Part shown: one piece after another, positions 21,878-30,747 of the stretch
Position numbering within the stretch: the first letter of the stretch is position 1
Layout: every line of letters starts with the position of its first letter
Position numbers and translations under genes: made by a program
Assembly: GCA_049694275.1 (NCBI GenBank)
Contig: JBAVQS010000326.1
Span: 1 to 31,787 of the forward strand
Direction: 5' to 3'
Length of the DNA stretch: 31,787 nucleotides
DNA from: JBAVQS01 sp049694275
GTDB taxonomy: Bacteria; Chloroflexota; Anaerolineae; UBA4142; SHND01
The notes under the pieces: model-generated
Databases searched by the model: none
The model's input: the letters and a program-made list of their open reading frames with translations, nothing else
What the model was told of the DNA's origin: nothing

Positions 21878-23038
21878 ATGCCCGACATCCTATCCATCAT
21901 CCTCATCTTTTTTGCGGCGTTGATTATCATTGGCCCCCGCCGCCTACCCGAGAGCCTTGAAGCGCTGTGGCTCGCCGTAACTGACTATTCCCGCACCCAA
22001 AAGGGGCTCCCCCCCCTCGGCTCGATGCACAATGCCCGCATCTTTTGGAAGAGCGAAAAGAACAATGTTTATACCGGCATTCAGCTTCTGTACCAGTTCA
22101 CCGTACACCTTGAAGAGTTGCGTTACCGCGTACTGATCGCGGTTGTGGCACTGACCGTGACTTTTCTGGCCGCGTTCTTCTTTTCGCAACAACTACTGGG
22201 ACTTATCATTCAGCCTATTAGCTCCGGCATCCCCCTCAAACCGGTAGACCAGGCCCCGGTCAACGAGTACGTTCTTGCGCGAGATACGCAAGTCACTGCA
22301 CAGGTGCAGGCCCCATCCGGGACGGTGAGCGAGACCATAACCCTGAGCGCAGGGACGCCGCTCCCGCTGACGCTCCCCTCGCCCCGCCCGGTATTTATGC
22401 ATCCCACTGAACTCTTTTCTACCTATATCAAGATTTCGGTGCTCGCGGCAGTAGGCCTCTCCCTTCCGGTGCTCCTCTGGCAACTCTTGATGTTCTTTAG
22501 AGGTCCCAAGCTCGCATATGCCCGCCTCGGGCCGAGCGAGTGGCAGGTGAAGCGCGCCACCTTGACCGCTCCGGCGCTGGCGGATGCCGAACAGCAACGG
22601 CAGCAGGTCTATGAAGGACTGACCGCGCAAGAGATGCGACCGCTCTATGTCATTATCCCGCTATCGTTGGTCTTGTTCATCGCCGGCGTTCTGTTCACCT
22701 ATTACCTGGTTTTGCCCGCGGCCCTCGATTTCCTGTTTGGGATGGGCGGCAATCTAGTCCAAGCCCTCCCCTCTCTAGATGATTATATTGACTTTGCGCT
22801 GGCCTTGATCTTTTGGGTGGGCGTCTCGTTTGAACTGCCGCTCATCATGTTCTTTTTGGCGCGCTTTAAGCTCATCACCTGGCAGCAATTCGCTCGCCAG
22901 TGGCGCTATGCGGTTGTCATTATCGTAGTGATTGCCGCTGTCATTACGCCGACGACCGACGCTTTTAACATGTCGCTTGTCGCCGCGCCGATGCTATTGC
23001 TCTACGTCATGGGAATCGCGCTGGCGCGATTTGCCTAG
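21878..23038 (+). CDS. tatC: TatC with N-terminal TatA/B-like segment
   Basis: 386 residues, against about 250 for ordinary TatC. Residues 1-45 look like a second TatA/B: a hydrophobic helix (3-18), the IGPRRLPESLEALW hinge and amphipathic helix. TatC proper begins near residue 70 with HLEELRYR and has six membrane segments; the conserved Glu is in SFELPL. The first outside loop carries about 60 extra residues, and the cytoplasmic loop after MFFRGPKL has about 40 extra, Gln/Glu-rich. TatC recognises the twin-arginine signal. The start is the ATG at 21878, 7 bases after the tatA stop; an upstream reading would overlap tatA. Confidence 0.9.
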   Translation: MPDILSIILIFFAALIIIGPRRLPESLEALWLAVTDYSRTQKGLPPLGSMHNARIFWKSEKNNVYTGIQLLYQFTVHLEELRYRVLIAVVALTVTFLAAFFFSQQLLGLIIQPISSGIPLKPVDQAPVNEYVLARDTQVTAQVQAPSGTVSETITLSAGTPLPLTLPSPRPVFMHPTELFSTYIKISVLAAVGLSLPVLLWQLLMFFRGPKLAYARLGPSEWQVKRATLTAPALADAEQQRQQVYEGLTAQEMRPLYVIIPLSLVLFIAGVLFTYYLVLPAALDFLFGMGGNLVQALPSLDDYIDFALALIFWVGVSFELPLIMFFLARFKLITWQQFARQWRYAVVIIVVIAAVITPTTDAFNMSLVAAPMLLLYVMGIALARFA

Positions 23039-23057
23039 TACAGTCATCCAGTATAGA

Positions 23058-23077
23058 CGGACGCCAATCAGCGTCCG
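23058..23077 (+). terminator. Weak hairpin after tatC
   Basis: CGGACGC-CAATCA-GCGTCCG is a perfect 7-pair stem 19 bases past the tatC stop. No T run follows, so it may act only weakly as a terminator or protect the 3' end. Confidence 0.4.
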
Positions 23078-23205
23078 GCGCGCCGAGGATGGCGTCAAAG
23101 CAAGCGCACATCTAGGTGCAGGATAGACAAACTTTACATCTTGCTTTTTGTAGCAACGCCGCACTGGATAAGAAATCCAAAACTGGAGCAAAGGAGCAAA
23201 CAGTT

Positions 23206-24519
23206 ATGCAAGAACGAGTTATCATTATGGGCGCGGCCGGCCGCGACTTTCATAATTTCAACACCTATTTCCGCGACAATGCGGCTTATCAAGTGGTCGC
23301 CTTCACGGCTACCCAGATTCCCAACATTGAAGGCCGCACTTACCCCAAGGAGCTTGCAGGTAAGCTTTACCCCAACGGGATTCCGATCTATCCCGAGAGC
23401 GAATTGGTTCGCCTGATCAACGAGGGCGAGATCCACCAGATCATCTTTTCCTACAGCGATGTGTCACACGAGTATGTGATGCACAAAGCTTCGATTGCCC
23501 AGGCCGCTGGCGCGGATTTCCGGCTGCTCGGGCCGCGCGCCACGATGATCCAATCAACCAAACCGGTTGTCGCGATTTGCGCCGTCCGGACCGGCTCGGG
23601 CAAGTCGCAGACTACGCGAGCGGTCGCAGGCGCGCTCAAGGCACTCGGCAAACGGGTCGCCGTCGTACGTCATCCGATGCCGTACGGCGACCTGGTCAAA
23701 CAGGCGGTCCAGCGCTTTGGCAAGTACGAAGACCTGGAAGCGCACAATACGACGATCGAAGAGCGCGAAGAATACGAACCACACATTGCCCAGGGCACCG
23801 TCGTCTATGCCGGAGTGGATTATGAAAAGATTCTGCGCCAGGCAGAGACGGAAGCCGATATTGTGCTGTGGGATGGGGGAAACAACGATTTCCCATTCTA
23901 CAAGCCCGACCTTTTGATTACGATTGTGGACCCACACCGCCCCGGCCACGAAGTGCGCTATTATCCTGGCGAGACCAATCTGCGGATGGCCGACGTGGTC
24001 GTCATTAACAAGATCGACACCGCCAGCCCGGAAGGGGTCGAGCAGGTGCGGCGCAATATACGAATGGCGAATCCCAAGGCAATCGTTGTCGATGCAGCAT
24101 CACCTATTTCCGTTGAAGAACCGGATGCGATTGCGGGTAAGCGCGTACTCGTGGTCGAGGATGGGCCAACCCTGACGCATGGCGAAATGGCATACGGGGC
24201 AGGCGTCATGGCAGCGCGGCGTTTTGGGGCCGGCGAGATTATCGACCCACGGCCGTACGCGGTTGGGAGCATCAAGGCGACCTATGCAAAATATCCGACC
24301 ACGGGGACCGTCCTCCCGGCAATGGGCTATGGAGAAGAACAGACGCACGAACTGGAAGAGACCATCAACAAGGCGAATACCGACCTCGTGTTAATTGCTA
24401 CGCCGATCGACCTGCGACGGATTATCAATATCCGGCATCCGGCCTATCGGGTGCAGTACGAACTGCAAGAGCTAGGGCGACCCACTCTGGCCGAGATACT
24501 GCAAAAGAAGTTTGGCTAG
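23206..24519 (+). CDS. Cyclic 2,3-diphosphoglycerate synthetase-like GTPase
   Basis: A 437-residue cytoplasmic P-loop protein. Residues 1-115 form a Rossmann-like domain (VIIMGAAGRDFHNFN, then FSYSDVSHEYVM); the NTPase domain has GSGKS at 130-134, DIVLWDGGNND (Walker B region) and VVINKID (guanine-specificity-type motif near 274-280). This matches the archaeal cyclic 2,3-diphosphoglycerate synthetase family, which cyclises 2,3-DPG using ATP. Many bacterial members are of unknown function and labelled GTPase, so the reaction is unproven here. AAGGAG gives a good ATG. The gene stands alone behind a 167-base gap and ends at a strong terminator. Confidence 0.82.
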   Translation: MQERVIIMGAAGRDFHNFNTYFRDNAAYQVVAFTATQIPNIEGRTYPKELAGKLYPNGIPIYPESELVRLINEGEIHQIIFSYSDVSHEYVMHKASIAQAAGADFRLLGPRATMIQSTKPVVAICAVRTGSGKSQTTRAVAGALKALGKRVAVVRHPMPYGDLVKQAVQRFGKYEDLEAHNTTIEEREEYEPHIAQGTVVYAGVDYEKILRQAETEADIVLWDGGNNDFPFYKPDLLITIVDPHRPGHEVRYYPGETNLRMADVVVINKIDTASPEGVEQVRRNIRMANPKAIVVDAASPISVEEPDAIAGKRVLVVEDGPTLTHGEMAYGAGVMAARRFGAGEIIDPRPYAVGSIKATYAKYPTTGTVLPAMGYGEEQTHELEETINKANTDLVLIATPIDLRRIINIRHPAYRVQYELQELGRPTLAEILQKKFG

Positions 24520-24526
24520 AGACTCA

Positions 24527-24561
24527 TCGAGCCCCTACATGAGGCAGGGGCTCGATTATTT
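24527..24561 (+). terminator. Intrinsic terminator after the GTPase gene
   Basis: TCGAGCCCCT (24527-24536) pairs perfectly with AGGGGCTCGA (24546-24555) over a 9-base loop, followed by TTATTT. It lies between convergent genes. Confidence 0.85.
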
Positions 24562-24569
24562 GACCGGAA

Positions 24570-25730
24570 TTAGTTGGGGCGTGCAACGAGGACGATATCG
24601 ACGGTAAAGGTCTGCGCACCGCGCATCACTTGCAGCTTGATCTTGTCGCCTACCTTGTATTTGAACAGGATCGAGTGAAGAGGGTGTGTCTCGTCGATGT
24701 TTTTGCCGTCGATGGAGAGGATAATGTCATGGGTGTGCAACCCCACCTGTGCGGCAGGGCTGCCGGGCGTTACCTGGCTAATGAGAAGACCATAGCGACT
24801 GGGAAGATTGAACTCTCCTGCCGTCTGCGGCGTGATTTGATCATAACTGATCCCGATAAAGGGATACTCGACCTTACCCCCGACAATTAACTGCTGGCTG
24901 ACATCCCGAACAATCTCCGAGGGAATAGAAAAGCCAAGTCCTTCGGCCACATCGCCGCTCGTCGTATCCCGGACTACCAACGTATTGATACCAACAACCT
25001 GACCCAGGAGATTGATAAGCGGTCCACCCGAATTGCCATGATTAATGGCCGCATCGGTCTGAATCAACCCCTCTTGCTGGGTACCCTGGACAGAGCGGTT
25101 TAGGCCGCTGATGACGCCGACCGTGACTGAGCCGCGATAGTTGCCAAGCGGACTACCAATAGCAATAACCGTCTCGCCCAACTGGAGAGCATTTGAATCC
25201 CCCAACGGGGCAAACGCGGGGACCTTGTCTACCTGGATAACGGCAAGGTCGCTGATCGGATCAGCGCCGACGAGCCGAGCCTGAGCCATCGTGCCGTCGG
25301 TATAGATGACATCGAGCTCACGCGCACCTTCCACGACGTGGTTATTTGTAATGATATGACCCTGCTGATCGATAATCACCCCGGACCCGGACGCCATCGG
25401 GGAAATCTGGCTAAAGGGCGAGGACTGGGCCTGAAGCTTGTTGATCACGGTTACCACGGCGGGCTCGACCTTTTTGACGGCGTCGATAATCGCCGAGTCC
25501 GACGTGAGGGTGAGATTCGTCTGCCCGGATGACGCTGGCGAGCTTGCCTGGGTAGGTATGGCGCTGGTTAGAGTCGCCGTGGCTATCGGAATAGCAGCCA
25601 CGACCGGGGTGCGAGTAGTTACGACGTAATATCCTGCCAATGCGCCCATGACGCCGCCGCCCACAATGCCGACCAGTATACCTAAAAAGATAATGGCAAA
25701 CAGCCACCCTGAGATTGCGCGATTCGTCAT
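24570..25730 (-). CDS. HtrA/DegP-type serine protease with one PDZ domain
   Basis: A 386-residue membrane-anchored trypsin-fold protease for envelope protein quality control. An N-terminal helix (about residues 9-35) anchors it; a Thr/Ser/Pro-rich stretch (45-72) follows. The triad is His131 (NNHVV), Asp161 (SDLAV) and Ser234 (GNSGGP). A single PDZ domain occupies about 290-385, with FIGISYD and HDIILSIDG as landmarks. The DegP/HtrA layout with one PDZ resembles YyxA/DegS-like enzymes. A very strong GAGGAGGAAC site precedes the ATG. It follows the deacetylase gene by 15 bases and should be cotranscribed with it. Confidence 0.93.
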   Translation of the reverse strand: MTNRAISGWLFAIIFLGILVGIVGGGVMGALAGYYVVTTRTPVVAAIPIATATLTSAIPTQASSPASSGQTNLTLTSDSAIIDAVKKVEPAVVTVINKLQAQSSPFSQISPMASGSGVIIDQQGHIITNNHVVEGARELDVIYTDGTMAQARLVGADPISDLAVIQVDKVPAFAPLGDSNALQLGETVIAIGSPLGNYRGSVTVGVISGLNRSVQGTQQEGLIQTDAAINHGNSGGPLINLLGQVVGINTLVVRDTTSGDVAEGLGFSIPSEIVRDVSQQLIVGGKVEYPFIGISYDQITPQTAGEFNLPSRYGLLISQVTPGSPAAQVGLHTHDIILSIDGKNIDETHPLHSILFKYKVGDKIKLQVMRGAQTFTVDIVLVARPN

Positions 25731-25745
25731 ATTTGTTCCTCCTCT

Positions 25746-26750
25746 CTAGATTCCAGGCTGAACCCAGCGCCATCCAAGTTTGGCAGGGTCGGCAGGCGGA
25801 AGCCGCTTGATAAAATCCTGCAGCGTATCATCGTACGAGACACGAATGCGCGGGAGGGTGAGCAACAGATCTGCCCTGAGCTGATAGCCGCAGCATAGTC
25901 CTACGGCGGCGCGATAACCGGATTGGCGAACGAGCGCAAGTGTCTCCGCATTATAAGAGCCAAAGGGATAGGCGAAAGCAATGGTCGAATGCCCCAGCTT
26001 TTGCTCCATCTTGTATTTGCTGTTTTGAAGCTGGCGGGTTGCCTCTTCGCTGCTCACCTTTTTCAGGTCGGCATGATTGATGGTATGGCCTCCAAATTCC
26101 ATACCCGCGGCATCCATCTCTTGAACCTGCGCCCAGTTAATAAGCGTTTTGCCGCCGGCATCCGCATATTGCGTCGGAACAAAAAAGGTTCCGATCATGC
26201 GGCGAGCGTGGAGCGCCGGAAAAGCGACCGTGTAATCGTCAATCCACCCATCGTCAAAGGTGAGAATGATGGGATGGGTTGGCAAAGGTTGCCCTTGAAA
26301 GAACGCGACGAGTTGCACAAAGGTAATCGTATGATAGCCCTGTGCGACGAGATAATCCAGTTGCGCCGTAAAACTATCTGGAGAGACCGTCCAGTCGCGT
26401 GATGTCTGTGAAGGATTGGGACCCAGCGGCGCCAGGTGGTGATACATCAAGATCGGGATGCGCGCCGCCTGGCCCGGCAGCGGCGGGGAAAAGAAGGGTG
26501 TCCCGGTGGGTATGAGCGTGGGAAGCGGGGCCACAGTAGCAGAGGCAACGGGCAATGGTGTATCCGTCGCCGGGTCCGCCGGCGGCGTTGTAGCTTTCTC
26601 TTCCAAAACAACCGCACGCGTTTCGGTCGGCTGCGCCGTCGAGGCGCTCTCGGGACCACGCATAGGGAGCGACGCACAACCGAAAAGGCTTAGAAGCAAC
26701 ATAAAAACGGGAAACAAAGATCGGGTGGGTTGACGAGAGTAACAAGTCAT
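25746..26750 (-). CDS. Polysaccharide deacetylase, lipoprotein
   Basis: A 334-residue NodB-domain (CE4) enzyme that removes acetyl groups from cell-surface polysaccharides such as peptidoglycan. A lipoprotein signal is visible: basic start, hydrophobic helix and a lipobox ending at Cys25. A Pro/Thr-rich stalk spans about 35-95. The NodB motifs are TFDDGW (Asp166-Asp167), HTINHADL (metal ligands His222, His226) and YPFGSYN. The ATG at 26748-26750 has AAGGTGAG upstream; this start shares bases with the ATG of the divergent transporter. A shorter start at residue 17 would remove the basic part of the signal peptide. Confidence 0.88.
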   Translation of the reverse strand: MTCYSRQPTRSLFPVFMLLLSLFGCASLPMRGPESASTAQPTETRAVVLEEKATTPPADPATDTPLPVASATVAPLPTLIPTGTPFFSPPLPGQAARIPILMYHHLAPLGPNPSQTSRDWTVSPDSFTAQLDYLVAQGYHTITFVQLVAFFQGQPLPTHPIILTFDDGWIDDYTVAFPALHARRMIGTFFVPTQYADAGGKTLINWAQVQEMDAAGMEFGGHTINHADLKKVSSEEATRQLQNSKYKMEQKLGHSTIAFAYPFGSYNAETLALVRQSGYRAAVGLCCGYQLRADLLLTLPRIRVSYDDTLQDFIKRLPPADPAKLGWRWVQPGI

Positions 26751-28218
26751 GCGACAATCTCACCTTGTGAGAACCTTGAATCCAGAAGCGCCAGTTAGCA
26801 GCAACATTGAAGCCAACATTGACCGGGGGACATTGATCCGCTCGGCAATTGCCTGTCTCGTCGGAACATTCATCCTGCGCATGGCAGCCGCGGTGATGGG
26901 CAATATGATTCACCTCTATTTTGCAAAGATCGATCGCGAGGTGTACCCCATCTCGTTTACCATGCGGAGTGCGATCAATGCGGTATTCTTTTTGCCTGAG
27001 CTTTTTGGCTCCCCTTTGTTGGGAGCAATGAGCGATCGCTATGGCCGCAAGTTGTTTATCTTGCTTGGCCCGCTGACGGGCGCGGTCGCTGTTCAGATTA
27101 CAGCGCTGACGACCATTCTACCCTTATTGGCAATCACCCGCTTTCTGGAAGGGTTTTCGACAGCCAGCGCAATTCCGGCTACCTTGGGCTATCTCTCAGC
27201 CATTACTTCACAAGACGAGGCGCTGCGGGCCCGCGTGATGGGGCTATTTGAGATTGCAACTTTTGGCGGGGCCATTGCGGGGCTTTTGCTCGGCGGCCCA
27301 TTATTCGATACCTTTCAGAACCATGCCTTTACAGTGAATGGCATTATTTATCTAGCAAGTCTGGCAATTCTCTATTTTGGGATGATTGAAAGCAAAAGCC
27401 TGAGGACACAGAGTCCAGCAGTGGCGCTCGGCAAGCAACTGGGAAACATTTGGAAGTCTACCCAGGAAGCGCTGGGAAAAGCCTATGGCGGAATCCAAAC
27501 AGCACTGACGACCGGCAAGGTGTGGCGTTTCGCCCCCGCATGGTTGGCCATCAATATGCTACCCGGCCTCTGGATCAACAACGCGACCGGCCAGATCGTC
27601 AAGACAAGTTGGCTTCCCAGTCAGATCCTCTTCGTTAACGGCCATGCCATTTTTATTCCCGGGCTGGTGCTCGGCAAATTTCCAGACCAATTGCTCTTTG
27701 GCAGTCTGGGTGGTACTGCTAATCCCGGAACGACCATTTCACTCGTCGGCGGCATCATCCTCATATTCTTTACCACGGGCATTTTGTTGTGGAGTCTGAT
27801 TGTCAGCCGCTTTCGCCGGACCAGCTTGATGCTGTTCTGTACACTGGGGCTCCCGGTCGTCGTCGCTGCGCTCTTGATGGTAAACCATGCGCCCGGGTTT
27901 GATGCCCCTTTGCTGCGAGTCTACCTGGGCATTGCGGCAATTGCCTTGATGATCGTAAGCGGCTTTACGCCAGCCGCTTTGACCTATCTCGCCGACTTGA
28001 CCGAACATTCACCGGTCAATCGCGGCGCTATCATGGGATTATATACCGTCCTTTTTGGTCTGGGGCAGTTTTCCGGCGAAGTTCTGGGAGGACCATTTGG
28101 AGATTGGCAAGGAATTGATGGCTTGCTTGTGCTCACATTTGTGCTGGGCTTGGTCGCTACGGGAACCATCTTCTGGCTGCGCCACACCGAAAACCTGACG
28201 TCATCACCCGTTCAATAG
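26749..28218 (+). CDS. Major facilitator superfamily transporter
   Basis: 489 residues with about twelve hydrophobic segments and an MFS motif A in the loop after helix 2 (GAMSDRYGRKLFILLG, near residues 90-105). A long central loop (about 225-265) is hydrophilic. The extra helix-loop segment near 285-335 is atypical. The N-terminal 28 residues are soluble. Substrate unknown; the drug/sugar efflux type is most common for this motif. The start as given overlaps the deacetylase start head-to-head; GTG 26767 is an alternative that would remove six residues. Confidence 0.85.
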   Translation: MRQSHLVRTLNPEAPVSSNIEANIDRGTLIRSAIACLVGTFILRMAAAVMGNMIHLYFAKIDREVYPISFTMRSAINAVFFLPELFGSPLLGAMSDRYGRKLFILLGPLTGAVAVQITALTTILPLLAITRFLEGFSTASAIPATLGYLSAITSQDEALRARVMGLFEIATFGGAIAGLLLGGPLFDTFQNHAFTVNGIIYLASLAILYFGMIESKSLRTQSPAVALGKQLGNIWKSTQEALGKAYGGIQTALTTGKVWRFAPAWLAINMLPGLWINNATGQIVKTSWLPSQILFVNGHAIFIPGLVLGKFPDQLLFGSLGGTANPGTTISLVGGIILIFFTTGILLWSLIVSRFRRTSLMLFCTLGLPVVVAALLMVNHAPGFDAPLLRVYLGIAAIALMIVSGFTPAALTYLADLTEHSPVNRGAIMGLYTVLFGLGQFSGEVLGGPFGDWQGIDGLLVLTFVLGLVATGTIFWLRHTENLTSSPVQ

Positions 28219-28523
28219 AGCAGTTCGCAGTATAGCGAATGATGGATAAACGCGCAAGCGCCGTGTGCTTTCGCACACGGCGCTGCGACGACCCAACCAA
28301 GGAGAAGCTCTTTTGTGTCTATTTGCCCATAGATAATTGCTAGGATGAGGTAGGGAATAAGGCTTGTACCCTCTGGACACGGGGTATGCCTTGGTGTTGT
28401 TTAGACAGGGCCCAGATATTCACCGCCCGCTCCGCTTCACCCTTTTTTGGCATTCCCCAACCTCTCGAACAAGATGATAAAGCCGGAAGATTAAAACAAA
28501 ATGAGAAGCGCATCAAGATCATA
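28219..28523. other. Intergenic gap between convergent MFS and histidine kinase genes
   Basis: 305 bases holding the 12-pair hairpin at 28257-28284 and otherwise nothing I can assign. A minus-strand frame through 28340-28523 continues into the kinase gene in another frame, with no family resemblance or ribosome site, and is not called. No clear terminator for the kinase gene is seen. Confidence 0.6.
28257..28284 (+). terminator. Stable hairpin after the MFS gene
   Basis: AGCGCCGTGTGC pairs perfectly with GCACACGGCGCT (12 pairs, loop TTTC). No T run follows directly; the nearest is TCTTTTG about 25 bases on. It probably ends or protects the MFS transcript. Confidence 0.6.
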
Positions 28524-29942
28524 TCAAGAATTCGAGTACGGGAGCCAGATGGTAAAAGTGCTCCCCTTACCCGTCTGGGATTCCACAGTGATCTTGCCAT
28601 TGTGCGCATCGACTACCGATTTACAGATCGCAAGCCCCAATCCGGCTCCCCCTGCATCCCGAGCCCGCGCCTTGTCTACCCGATAAAAGCGGTCAAAGAG
28701 GTGTGACATATCCTCTGGAGCAATACCAATGCCGGTATCCTCCACGCCAAGCCGGACCCCTTCGGCGCCCTTTTCCAAAGACAGCTTGACCTCGCCCCCA
28801 CTCGGCGTGTACTTGACTGCATTATCGACAAGGTTCAGGAGCGCCTGCTTGAGTCGATCGCGGTCGCCGAGAACAGTCGCCTGATCCTCCGAGCCTAAAG
28901 TGATCTTGACTCCATTCGCCGTCATTCGAGCCTGGCGATAAACGTCGAGGAGAAGCGTATCCAATTCCACCGGCTCGTGCGCAATCGGAACACCGGCATC
29001 GGCGCGCGCGAGGAGCAGCAGATCGGCAACCATCCGGCTCATGCGTGCGACCTCCGTATCAACCGCGCTCAACGCTTCTTCACGGGCTTGCGGGTCCTCT
29101 GCGGCGCCGCGCCGCAAGAGGTCAAGATTTCCCCGCACGGCTGTCAGAGGTGAGCGCAGTTCATGCGAAACATCTGCCACAAACCGCTGTTCGACTTTGA
29201 AGAGTTCCTCAATACGCGCCAGCATCTCGTTGATGGTCGCGGCCAAGCGTCCTACCTCATCGGATGTGCCCGGAGCCTCGATGCGGCGACCCAGGTCACG
29301 GGCGCGTGTGATGGTATGCGCGGTCTCGGAGATACGATCAATAGGTGCAAGGGCCGAGCGCGCGAGCAGCGCCCCGACGATGGCAGCAATTCCCAGCGCA
29401 GCAGCAATACTGATCGCCATGAACTCTCCAAGCTGTGCCAGGGTCTGGTTCACCTCGCGCAAGGATTGCGCTACCTCAATCACGCCAAAGACTTCTTGAT
29501 CCCCGGTTCCCGTCTCCAGAGTCAGCGGTTCCAGATAAGCGCGTGCCGGAGACTGTTGAATAAATAGGTCTGTATAAATGGATTGACCCCGTGTGACAGC
29601 CGTGAGCTGCTGCTGCGTAATTGGCAAGGTCAAAGTCCCGAGATTGCCGGAGCGTTGGACGGTACCATCGGAAAAGGTCAGTTGCACATAAGTATCGCCC
29701 GCGCCAAAGGCATCGGCCGGAGGGATAATAATTCCTCCCCTGCGAATAATGTCGCGTGGGTCCTGGACCGCCAGCGTAGTTTTAATACTCACTCCGATAT
29801 CGCCGGCGCGGCTTGCCAGAGTCTGATCGACGGCGTTAGAGAGGCTAAAGGAGACAAGCGAATAGAGGCCAATGCCTAGCACAACCAGGATGGCAGCAAG
29901 AACGCCGACATACCAGAGGGTCAGGCGAACGCGAAGGGACAT
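28524..29942 (-). CDS. Two-component sensor histidine kinase (HAMP, HisKA, HATPase)
   Basis: A 472-residue membrane sensor kinase. Two membrane helices (about residues 9-33 and 173-195) flank an extracytoplasmic sensor domain of about 140 residues; HAMP is at 196-248. The phosphoacceptor is His260 in DVSHELRSPLT. The ATP-binding domain shows the N box DNAVKYT, DTGIGI and GAGLGLAI. It phosphorylates the regulator encoded just upstream. The ligand is unknown. A GGTGAG site precedes the ATG. A 91-base gap separates it from the regulator. Confidence 0.95.
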   Translation of the reverse strand: MSLRVRLTLWYVGVLAAILVVLGIGLYSLVSFSLSNAVDQTLASRAGDIGVSIKTTLAVQDPRDIIRRGGIIIPPADAFGAGDTYVQLTFSDGTVQRSGNLGTLTLPITQQQLTAVTRGQSIYTDLFIQQSPARAYLEPLTLETGTGDQEVFGVIEVAQSLREVNQTLAQLGEFMAISIAAALGIAAIVGALLARSALAPIDRISETAHTITRARDLGRRIEAPGTSDEVGRLAATINEMLARIEELFKVEQRFVADVSHELRSPLTAVRGNLDLLRRGAAEDPQAREEALSAVDTEVARMSRMVADLLLLARADAGVPIAHEPVELDTLLLDVYRQARMTANGVKITLGSEDQATVLGDRDRLKQALLNLVDNAVKYTPSGGEVKLSLEKGAEGVRLGVEDTGIGIAPEDMSHLFDRFYRVDKARARDAGGAGLGLAICKSVVDAHNGKITVESQTGKGSTFTIWLPYSNS

Positions 29943-29964
29943 GGCAACTCACCAATCACGAAAA

Positions 29965-29988
29965 ACAAGTAAACAGGTAGACAGGTTA
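29965..29988. repeat. Octamer tandem repeat between regulator and kinase genes
   Basis: Three imperfect 8-base units, ACAAGTAA, ACAGGTAG and ACAGGTTA, lie end to end, 22 bases before the kinase start codon on the minus strand. Confidence 0.6.
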
Positions 29989-30033
29989 ACGCCGGCAGTC
30001 GGTGGACGTTCATCATCGCTCCAGCATCGTCCA

Positions 30034-30708
30034 TCATTCTTCCCTCAGGGCATAGCCCACACCGCGAATCGTTTGGATCAGGCGCAGTTCGCCCTCGGCC
30101 TCAAGCTTGGAACGGAGATAACGGATATAGACTTCGAGGATATTGGACTCGCCGCCAAAATCAAACCCCCAGACCCGATCGTAAATCATTTCGCGCGAAA
30201 GGACCTGGCGCGGGTGCAGCATGAAAAAGTGCAAGAGATCGAACTCTTTGGTGGTCAATTCAATCCGCCGGCCTGCGCGTGTGACCTCGCGCGTGCCCGG
30301 GTCCAGCGCGATATCAGCAAAATGCAGGCTTGCATTATCCGCCGGCTTGTGCCGTCGGAGCAGAGCGCGCACACGGGCCAACAATTCCTCAAAGGCAAAT
30401 GGCTTGACGAGATAATCGTCGGCGCCACTGTCCAGGCCTTTGACCCGGTCAGACACCGCATCCTTGGCAGTTAACATGATAATGGGAACGCCCCCACCCG
30501 CGCGCAATCGGCGCGCGACTTCAAAGCCATCCAGACCGGGGAGCATAATATCAAGAATTACCAAGTCCGGCATGTTATCTCGGGCAGTTTTGAGCCCGGT
30601 TTCACCATCGTTGGCAATGAGGACCTGGTAGCCTTCGTACGAAAGCCCACGCCGGAGGAAATCCGCTATTTTTTGTTCGTCTTCAATCACCAGTATATGT
30701 TCAGTCAT
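30034..30708 (-). CDS. OmpR/PhoB-family response regulator
   Basis: A 224-residue regulator: receiver domain (1-115) with the acidic pair Asp10-Glu11, phosphoacceptor Asp53, Thr80 and Lys102, and a C-terminal winged-helix domain (about 125-222) with LTTKEFDLLHFF, ESNILEVYIRYLRSKLE and IRGVGYAL. It pairs with the kinase downstream. Its targets are unknown; the envelope genes htrA and deacetylase nearby are plausible but unproven. Its -10 box adjoins an 18-pair palindrome. Confidence 0.95.
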   Translation of the reverse strand: MTEHILVIEDEQKIADFLRRGLSYEGYQVLIANDGETGLKTARDNMPDLVILDIMLPGLDGFEVARRLRAGGGVPIIMLTAKDAVSDRVKGLDSGADDYLVKPFAFEELLARVRALLRRHKPADNASLHFADIALDPGTREVTRAGRRIELTTKEFDLLHFFMLHPRQVLSREMIYDRVWGFDFGGESNILEVYIRYLRSKLEAEGELRLIQTIRGVGYALREE

Positions 30709-30741
30709 AACGCTTGCCCAAGATCAATGTTTTATGGATTT

Positions 30742-30747
30742 ATTATA
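30742..30747 (-). promoter_or_regulatory. -10 box of the regulator-kinase operon
   Basis: TATAAT on the minus strand, directly abutting the 30748-30786 palindrome. The -35 position falls inside the palindrome and is non-consensus, suggesting an activator-dependent or weak promoter. Confidence 0.5.

Noticed and set aside
28340..28609. An 89-codon minus-strand frame overlapping the kinase end
   Set aside because: Mostly the shadow of the kinase coding region in another frame, with no start signals or family resemblance.
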